Below are positions 57,265 through 64,000 of a stretch of 64,000 bases of DNA, in pieces. The position numbers and the translations under genes were made by a program. How positions within the stretch are numbered: the first letter of the stretch is position 1; every line of letters begins with the position of its first letter. The notes under the pieces were generated by a model. That model worked only from the letters and a program-made list of their open reading frames with translations. It was not told where the DNA came from and ran no database searches. Source of the DNA: Pseudomonadota bacterium (lineage in GTDB: Bacteria > Pseudomonadota > Gammaproteobacteria > Burkholderiales > Thiobacillaceae); NCBI GenBank assembly GCA_021826065.1, contig JAKADY010000003.1:48149-112148 (forward strand), written 5' to 3'.

Positions 57265-58179
57265 ATGGGTAGCGGTGACATCGTTGGGATAGGTTTCGTC
57301 GGCCTCGGAGTGATGGGCCAGCCCATGGCCCTCAATCTGCTCCGGGCCGGCTACCCGCTCACCGTTTACAACCGCACCGCTGCGCGCGCCGCACCGCTGG
57401 CCGAGGCGGGGGCCTCGGTGGCCGTCAGCCCGCGCGCCGTGGCGGCGGCGAGCCCTGTGGTCTTCGTCAACGTCGCCGACGATGCGGCCGTGGAGGCCGT
57501 GTTGTTCGGGCCCGAGGGCCTGGTGCACGGCCTTGCGCCCGAGGCGGTGGTGGTGGACATGGGCACGACCTCGCCGGCGGCCACCCGCGCCTTCGCCCGC
57601 CGACTGGCCGAGCGCGGTTGCACCCTGCTCGATGCCCCGGTCTCCGGCGGCGAGGCCGGCGCCCGTGCCGGCACGCTGTCCATCATGGTCGGCGGCCCAC
57701 AGGCGGCCTTCGTACGGGTCCTGCCGCTGCTCGAGGTCTTGGGCAGGAACATCGTCCATGTCGGCGAGAGCGGTGCCGGCCAAGTGGCCAAGGCCTGCAA
57801 CCAGATCGTCGTCTCCGCCACCCTCATGGGCGTGGCCGAGGCCCTCACCTTCGCCCGCCGCCAGGGCGTGGACGCCGCGCGCGTGCGCGAGGCCCTGCTC
57901 GGCGGCTTCGCCTATAGCCGCATCCTCGAGGTACACGGCCGCCGCATGCTGGCCGGCGACTACACGCCGGGCTTTCGCGCCCGCCTGCACCAGAAGGACC
58001 TCGGCATCGTCAGCCGCGAGGCCCAGGCCCTCAACCTCGCCCTGCCCGCCAGCGCCCTCGCCGCACAATTGATGAACGCCCTGGTCGCCAGCGGCCAGGC
58101 CGAGGCGGATTCCTCTGCCCTGGTGCAGGTGATCGAACAACTTTGCGGCTTGGCCCCCGACAAACCCGCCGATTCCTGA
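57265..58179 (+). CDS. NAD(P)-dependent beta-hydroxyacid dehydrogenase (tartronate semialdehyde reductase-like)
   Basis: The 304-residue protein has the Rossmann motif VGLGVMGQPMALNLLRAG, the substrate loop DAPVSGGEAGARAGTLSIMV and the catalytic lysine in AGQVAKACNQIVV. These define the 3-hydroxyisobutyrate/tartronate semialdehyde reductase family. Which substrate is used is not decided by sequence. The next gene is a glycerate dehydrogenase-like enzyme, which makes glyoxylate-to-glycerate metabolism the likelier context. Confidence 0.9.
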   Translation: MGSGDIVGIGFVGLGVMGQPMALNLLRAGYPLTVYNRTAARAAPLAEAGASVAVSPRAVAAASPVVFVNVADDAAVEAVLFGPEGLVHGLAPEAVVVDMGTTSPAATRAFARRLAERGCTLLDAPVSGGEAGARAGTLSIMVGGPQAAFVRVLPLLEVLGRNIVHVGESGAGQVAKACNQIVVSATLMGVAEALTFARRQGVDAARVREALLGGFAYSRILEVHGRRMLAGDYTPGFRARLHQKDLGIVSREAQALNLALPASALAAQLMNALVASGQAEADSSALVQVIEQLCGLAPDKPADS

Positions 58180-58193
58180 TCCCTGATCCCCGT
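58173..58193. repeat. Degenerate 7 bp tandem repeat array
   Basis: Three 7 bp units (tccctga at 58180, tccccgt at 58187, with ttcctga before) span the stop of one dehydrogenase gene and the start of the next. The complement, TCAGGNN, is the same pattern as in the 19.3 kb array. Confidence 0.5.
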
Positions 58194-59154
58194 GAAGGAA
58201 TACATCGTCTTCCTCGACCGCGCCACCCTCGTGGCCGACCTGCCCATCCCCGCCTTCGATCACACCTGGGTCGAGCACCCCCACACCCCGCCCGAGGCGG
58301 TGGGCGAGGCCCTGTGGCGGGCCACCATCGCCATCACCAACAAGGCACCGATCACCCGTGCCGTCCTGGAGGCGGCACCCAAGCTGCGTCTGGTGGCGGT
58401 GGCCGCAACCGGGGTCAACAATGTGGACCTCGACGCCTGCCGCGCGCGTGGGGTGGCGGTGACCAACATCCGCGGCTATGCCGAGCACACCGTGCCCGAA
58501 CACGTGTTCATGCTCTTGCTGGCGCTGCGCCGCAACCTCCTCGCCTGGCGCCAGACGCTCAGGGCCGGGGCCTGGCAGCGCTCACGCGCATTCTGCCTGT
58601 TCGACCACGAGATGCACGACCTCCACGGCTCTACCCTCGGCATCATCGGGCACGGCAGCATCGGCCAGGGCGTGGAGCGTCTGGCGCAGGCCTTCGGCAT
58701 GCAGGTGCTGCTGGCCGAACACAAGGGCGCGACCACCTACCGGCCGGGCTATACCCCCTTCGACGAGGTGCTTGCCCGGGCCGACCACCTCACCCTGCAC
58801 TGCCCGCTCACCGAGGCCACCCGCAACCTCATCGGTGCGCGCGAGCTCGCGCTCATGAAGCCGAACGCGGTGCTCATCAACTGCGCCCGCGGCGGCCTCG
58901 TCGACGAGGCCGCCCTAATCACCGCGCTCAAGGGCCGGCGCATCGCAGGCGCGGCCCTGGATGTGCTGGCGGTCGAACCCCCGGCGGCGGGCAACCCCCT
59001 GCTCGACCTCGATCTGCCCAACCTACTCATCACGCCGCACGTCGCCTGGGCGAGCCGGGAGGCCATGCAGGCCCTGGGTGAACAGCTCATCCAGGTCATC
59101 GAGGCCTTCGTCGCCGGCCGGCCCGTTAACCTGGTGGTTGCACCATCTTCTTGA
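58192..59154 (+). CDS. D-2-hydroxyacid dehydrogenase (hydroxypyruvate/glycerate dehydrogenase-like)
   Basis: The 320-residue protein has the NAD site LGIIGHGSIGQGVERLAQAF, the catalytic arginine in NCARGGLVDEAAL, a glutamate in DVLAVEPP and the catalytic histidine in ITPHVAWAS. It most resembles glycerate dehydrogenase (HprA-like), which interconverts hydroxypyruvate and D-glycerate. The start is a GTG at 58192. It follows the reductase gene by 12 bp. Confidence 0.9.
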   Translation: MKEYIVFLDRATLVADLPIPAFDHTWVEHPHTPPEAVGEALWRATIAITNKAPITRAVLEAAPKLRLVAVAATGVNNVDLDACRARGVAVTNIRGYAEHTVPEHVFMLLLALRRNLLAWRQTLRAGAWQRSRAFCLFDHEMHDLHGSTLGIIGHGSIGQGVERLAQAFGMQVLLAEHKGATTYRPGYTPFDEVLARADHLTLHCPLTEATRNLIGARELALMKPNAVLINCARGGLVDEAALITALKGRRIAGAALDVLAVEPPAAGNPLLDLDLPNLLITPHVAWASREAMQALGEQLIQVIEAFVAGRPVNLVVAPSS

Positions 59155-59354
59155 ACACGTCCCACTTCATGCATAGACCCCGCCATATTGAACGAAATCA
59201 AGTGCAATGTGCCCTGATCCGGGTGCCTGGGTATTGGATATTGTTGGGGTGCAGGATATGACGTGCGGCCCTCCGGCAACCGATTTCACGTATCATGCCG
59301 AAGAAGGGTAACGTCCAGGTTGGCCATGTCCATGGAATTGAGGAGAACTCATCA

Positions 59355-60845
59355 ATGCGTCGTTTTCATCCGATTGCCGCCATCTGCGTCTATCTTGCCT
59401 CACTCTTGCCCGGACCCGTACAGGCGTGGACTGCCCAGGAGATACGCGCCATGCCGCCCTATTGCGCAGGTCGGTACGCACGCAACGATAACATGGCAGA
59501 GTACAAGCGCTGGGAGGCCCAGTATGGGCCTGACTTCATCCACACCCACCACTTGTGTGACGGAATAGGCCTTTTGAACAATTATCACAAGGCTAGAACC
59601 CCGCAGGAGAAAAGAGGCCTTCTAAATGAGGTCATGGGCAATCTCAACTACATGGTCCAGCACGCCAAACCGGACTTCAAGCTCATGCCAGAGGTCTACT
59701 GGTACCGAAGTCGCGTATACCATTTAATGGATCAACCGGGGCAGGCTGTTGGGGACCTACGCAAGGCGATTGAATTGGATCCCAAACAGGCCCGGTTTTA
59801 CACGCAGGCGGCGGAATATCTGGAAAAGCTGCGTCAACAGGACGAGGCCTTGAAGCTGGTGAGCGAGGGCTTACGCAACCTGCCAGACCACAAAGGCCTG
59901 CAAGCTACGTATTCCAGACTAGGCGGAAAACTGCCCTATCCTGAGCCCTACGTCGTGAAGAACGCCACAAGTACTGTTGCTTCTGGTTCTGGCGAGGCTA
60001 AGTCAGGAATCGGTAGGGATATGCCCAAGGTTCCAAGATCTGCCATATTTGATCTCAGTCGTAATACGGGCGCGGCTCGTAAAGAGCCTGGCATCATTAA
60101 TGCTGGGGCATACATTTTTGTGGAAATCAAAGAAGATCGTGCCTTCCCAGAAATCGTCCATATTCGTATTCAGTCTCAAATCCCAGAGTCAGCCGCCCGC
60201 ATCATGAGCATAGCCATAGACACCGGTCGCTATACGGGGTTATTCTACTCGCTGGAGGTTAAGGACCCAGTCCTCGGAAAGTATTATCCACCACGGCCAA
60301 CTGGTGGGGCTTATACACATGCCTATTATCCCAAGGACTTTACACCGGATTTTTTGGCTCAGTTCACAATCGATGCCAAGGAGGGCAAGATGTACGATCC
60401 GCGTGCATTGCCGCCCGGGAGCTCTCTGACTATGGTTGCACGGCTGACACAGGGTAGCCGTTTCGAGGATGTGGTGGAGGCCGTCAAGCTGGGGCTAAGC
60501 AGCCCCGAAGGATTGCGTTTCGGAGTGATCGCCCATCACCTCATGGGTTATCGTCCTGACCCCAGGAAGACAATCATGGACGACGCTGGATTCCTTACTG
60601 GGGCACTGAGGCAGCTCCAGGGTTTCGACGAAGAGCCCAAGCCCACATCAGCATCGTCTACACCAGAAGCTAGAGCGTCCGTCGATGAAACGGCCACGAA
60701 AGATACAAAGAAAGCGGATAATCCGATTGCTGCCGTCCAGGGACAGGATACTGGGCCTAATCCCACGCCTGATCGGGGTCGTCCGCCGAGTGGCTCACCA
60801 CCGAATCCCTGGTGCCGTTTTTGTCCAGAGCAACCTACGAAGTGA
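59355..60845 (+). CDS. Exported TPR-containing hypothetical protein
   Basis: The 496-residue protein has a signal peptide (MRRFHPIAAICVYLASLLPG, likely cut after VQA). Three or so TPR-like repeats lie at about residues 110-200 (YWYRSRVYHLMDQPGQAVGD). A C-terminal half of unknown fold follows, with a proline- and serine-rich tail ending CRFCPEQPTK. An AGGAG ribosome binding site supports the ATG at 59355. Codon use and base composition are visibly less GC-rich than in neighbouring genes (many A/T third positions), suggesting transfer. I do not recognise the family. It could be a surface- or secretion-linked scaffold, but nothing shows that. Confidence 0.75.
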   Translation: MRRFHPIAAICVYLASLLPGPVQAWTAQEIRAMPPYCAGRYARNDNMAEYKRWEAQYGPDFIHTHHLCDGIGLLNNYHKARTPQEKRGLLNEVMGNLNYMVQHAKPDFKLMPEVYWYRSRVYHLMDQPGQAVGDLRKAIELDPKQARFYTQAAEYLEKLRQQDEALKLVSEGLRNLPDHKGLQATYSRLGGKLPYPEPYVVKNATSTVASGSGEAKSGIGRDMPKVPRSAIFDLSRNTGAARKEPGIINAGAYIFVEIKEDRAFPEIVHIRIQSQIPESAARIMSIAIDTGRYTGLFYSLEVKDPVLGKYYPPRPTGGAYTHAYYPKDFTPDFLAQFTIDAKEGKMYDPRALPPGSSLTMVARLTQGSRFEDVVEAVKLGLSSPEGLRFGVIAHHLMGYRPDPRKTIMDDAGFLTGALRQLQGFDEEPKPTSASSTPEARASVDETATKDTKKADNPIAAVQGQDTGPNPTPDRGRPPSGSPPNPWCRFCPEQPTK

Positions 60846-60990
60846 TCCGCGTGCGCCTATGTCCATGTGACGCGATTGTCTACGTCATACAATGACACGG
60901 AACCAATGCTTGGCTCCCACAACATCTGAACACCTGACCTGGCAATGGCCGGCCGCATAGTCGCATCAGGACTTTGTCATAACCGTCTCG

Positions 60991-61587
60991 TCACGGCGTA
61001 GGAAACAATGTGCGCTCGATCAGCCAGCACAGCGTGTGCCCCAGGCTGATATGCCCCTCCTGGATGCGCGGTGTGGCATCCGCCGGCACGTGCAGACAGT
61101 AATCGCACAACGGCGGCATGTCCCCACCCTTACGGCCGGTGAAGCCGACGGTGACCAGACCTTTTTCACGGGCCTTGCGTAGGGCGTTGAGCACATTGGG
61201 TGAGCGTCCCGAGGTGGAAATACCGATGAACACGTCCCCCCGCACCCCCACCGCCTCGATCTGGCGGGCGAAGAGATGCTCGTAGCCATAGTCGTTGCCG
61301 ATGGCGGTGAGCACGGAAGTATCCGTCGTTAGGGCAAAGGCGGGCAGACCGGGCCGGTCGTAGTTGAAGCGGCTCACCAGCTCGCCGGCCAGGTGCTGGG
61401 CGTCGGCCGCGCTGCCGCCATTGCCGGCGAACAGGATCTTGTTACCGCGACGCAGGGCCTCGATGCAGGCGTGGGCCACCTGGGCCAGGGTGGCGTGCAG
61501 CGCGCCATCCTGGCTCATCGCCGTAAGGTTGTCGGCGGTCTCCATGAGCTGGCCTCTGATGGCCTCGATCATCCGTAAATCTTCCAT
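60991..61587 (-). CDS. gmhA: D-sedoheptulose-7-phosphate isomerase
   Basis: GmhA makes D-glycero-D-manno-heptose 7-phosphate, the first step to heptose for lipopolysaccharide or capsule. The 198-residue SIS protein has the intact [19 protein letters not shown] and [14 protein letters not shown] motifs, with a histidine and glutamate in [13 protein letters not shown]. It overlaps hddA by 19 bp. Confidence 0.95.
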   Translation of the reverse strand: MEDLRMIEAIRGQLMETADNLTAMSQDGALHATLAQVAHACIEALRRGNKILFAGNGGSAADAQHLAGELVSRFNYDRPGLPAFALTTDTSVLTAIGNDYGYEHLFARQIEAVGVRGDVFIGISTSGRSPNVLNALRKAREKGLVTVGFTGRKGGDMPPLCDYCLHVPADATPRIQEGHISLGHTLCWLIERTLFPTP

Positions 61588-62600
61588 CCTTGTGTCCCGA
61601 TTTCCGTGAAATGGCAGTTGTAGACCTGGCCGCGGCCGGACAGGGCGCGGATGACGTCCATCCGCCGCGCCGGGTCGACCAGCAGCATCATGAAGCCGCC
61701 GCCGCCGGCGCCGGAGATCTTGCCCGCGCGGGCGCCGGCCGCCCGTGCGAGTTCATAGGCCTCCTCGATCTGCGGGTTGGAGATGCTGCTGGCCATGCGT
61801 TTCTTGGCCTCCCAGCCGGCCTGCATGGAGGCGACCAGGCCCTCGAAGTCGCCCTTGAGCAGGCTTTCCTTCATGCTGATGGCCTCCTGTTTGAGGGCAT
61901 GGGTGGCCTCGATCGCGGCCTGGTCTTGGCCGGCTACGTTCCTCGCCTGCTCGTCGATGATGCGGGCGGAATCGCGCGAGACCCCACCGAAGAACAGCAA
62001 CAGAGAGGCCTCCAGCTCGGACATGATCCAGTTCTTGATCCGCAGTGGATTGACCACCACCCGCTCCTCGGGGTGGAACTCCATGAAGTTGAAGCCGCCA
62101 AATGTGGCGGCGTACTGGTCCTGGCGCCCGCCGGACAGGCCCACCTCCTTGCGCTCGATCTCATAGGCCAGGCGCGCGATGTCGTATTCCCCCAGAGGGA
62201 GGTTGAGCCACTCGACGAAGGCCTTGATCATCGCCACCACCAGGGTGGAGGAGGAGCCCAGGCCCGATCCCGGCGGGGCGTCGGTGTGGGTGGTGAGCCT
62301 CAGGGGCAGCGGCCGGCCGCCGTTGAAATCCCGCACGATGCGGTTGTACACCCCCTTGTGCAGGTCCAGGCGGCCATCGAAGGGCAGGAAGGGCTCGGCC
62401 GGGCCGTGCCAGGTCTCCTGTTTGTCGGCGGCGATGAACTGCACCTCCGACCATTGGGTCTCCGGCTCGAGGATGGCGTAGGCGTATTTGTCGATGGTGG
62501 CGTTGAGTACCAGGCCACCGTAAAGGTCACAGTAGGGGGAGACGTCCGTCCCCCCACCGGCGAGTCCCAGGCGCAGCGGCGCCCGCGCGCGGATGATCAT
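61569..62600 (-). CDS. hddA: D-glycero-alpha-D-manno-heptose-7-phosphate kinase (GHMP kinase)
   Basis: The 343-residue GHMP kinase has [19 protein letters not shown], the ATP loop [19 protein letters not shown] and the C-terminal [16 protein letters not shown]. It phosphorylates heptose 7-phosphate at C1 in the GDP-heptose route used for S-layer and capsule glycans. It is paired with gmhA. The later genes gmhB and hddC are not in the window. Confidence 0.93.
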   Translation of the reverse strand: MIIRARAPLRLGLAGGGTDVSPYCDLYGGLVLNATIDKYAYAILEPETQWSEVQFIAADKQETWHGPAEPFLPFDGRLDLHKGVYNRIVRDFNGGRPLPLRLTTHTDAPPGSGLGSSSTLVVAMIKAFVEWLNLPLGEYDIARLAYEIERKEVGLSGGRQDQYAATFGGFNFMEFHPEERVVVNPLRIKNWIMSELEASLLLFFGGVSRDSARIIDEQARNVAGQDQAAIEATHALKQEAISMKESLLKGDFEGLVASMQAGWEAKKRMASSISNPQIEEAYELARAAGARAGKISGAGGGGFMMLLVDPARRMDVIRALSGRGQVYNCHFTEIGTQGWKIYG

Positions 62601-62603
62601 GTC

Positions 62604-63818
<1,215 letters not shown>

Positions 63819-63977
63819 GGCGTTGGTCTGGTGGTCGGTATCGCGGTTGTCATGGTTGCTAGGCGGATCGACTGGATTGAGTCCGTAAACTGCTGTAAAT
63901 CGGGTGTGGAGGTAGCCACCGCTTCGAATCGGTAAATTGACGGTGTCGAATCGTTGATCAACGGATAGGAGGAAGCG

Positions 63978-64000
63978 ATGGCTGGGATTGATGTTAGCGT
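63978..64000 (+). CDS. Start of a gene, possibly an IS110-type transposase (truncated by window)
   Basis: A strong AGGAGG site at 63967 precedes an ATG at 63978, and seven codons are visible (MAGIDVS). A GIDVS start is typical of IS110/IS1111 DEDD transposases, which often read GIDVSKATLD. The rest is outside the window, so this is a weak call. The 159 bp between it and the divergent glycosyltransferase gene shows no other feature. Confidence 0.35.

Overview
This is a GC-rich, gene-dense proteobacterial chromosome segment with short gaps and many 4 to 23 bp gene overlaps. No rRNA, tRNA, CRISPR array or prophage was seen. The gene order rsmB, DUF4390, ntrY-like, ntrX-like, trkA, trkH, the dprA-smg-topoisomerase III block, a GshA of the acidithiobacillus/betaproteobacterial type and an NAD-linked HoxFUYH hydrogenase suggest a betaproteobacterium or near relative, possibly a facultative chemolithotroph. 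That placement is inference; no marker RNA is present.

Layout. 1-4.9 kb: a truncated c-di-GMP enzyme (CHASE, PAS, GGDEF, start of EAL), a THUMP RNA methyltransferase, a TlpA-like thioredoxin and a DinB-fold protein. 5.0-9.1 kb (minus strand): gshA, mntA, hepT, gshB, apbE, overlapping at every junction, so a MNT/HEPN toxin-antitoxin pair lies inside the glutathione operon. 9.3-14.9 kb (plus): hoxF-U-Y-H-W and a secreted nuclease. 14.9-27.2 kb (minus): ubiE, yggX, a TPR protein, trkH, trkA, ntrX-like, ntrY-like, DUF4390, rsmB, htpX, fmt, def. 27.3-32.8 kb (plus): a LysM protein, dprA, smg, topB-type topoisomerase. 32.9-39.3 kb (plus): gltB and gltD separated by an addiction-module/ParE-RelE pair. 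39.5-46.6 kb: a small lipoprotein, tlyA-like, a MoaD-like protein, uvrD-type helicase, rlmI-like, yraN, a DiaA-like protein and a dolP/yraP-like lipoprotein. 46.7-55.0 kb (minus): a TonB-like protein, an RNase II family exonuclease, a YqiA-like hydrolase, an Mla-type ABC lipid transporter, mpl. 55.1-59.2 kb (plus): maf, rng and two hydroxyacid dehydrogenases. 59.3-64 kb: a TPR hypothetical of unlike composition, then gmhA, hddA and a glycosyltransferase on the minus strand, and at the right edge the first codons of what may be an IS110-type transposase.

The most notable signals are: two toxin-antitoxin pairs sitting inside core biosynthetic operons (gshA/gshB and gltB/gltD); a non-coding 233-235 bp element with perfect 20 bp terminal inverted repeats in two copies, one inserted between yraN and the diaA-like gene with a perfect 5 bp target duplication; at least six intergenic arrays of degenerate 7 bp repeats; two further palindromic repeat families; an NtrX-like regulator whose AAA+ domain has lost the Walker lysine and the sigma-54 loop; and a DiaA-like protein with an altered SIS-domain signature. 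No wholly unknown multi-gene system could be demonstrated.
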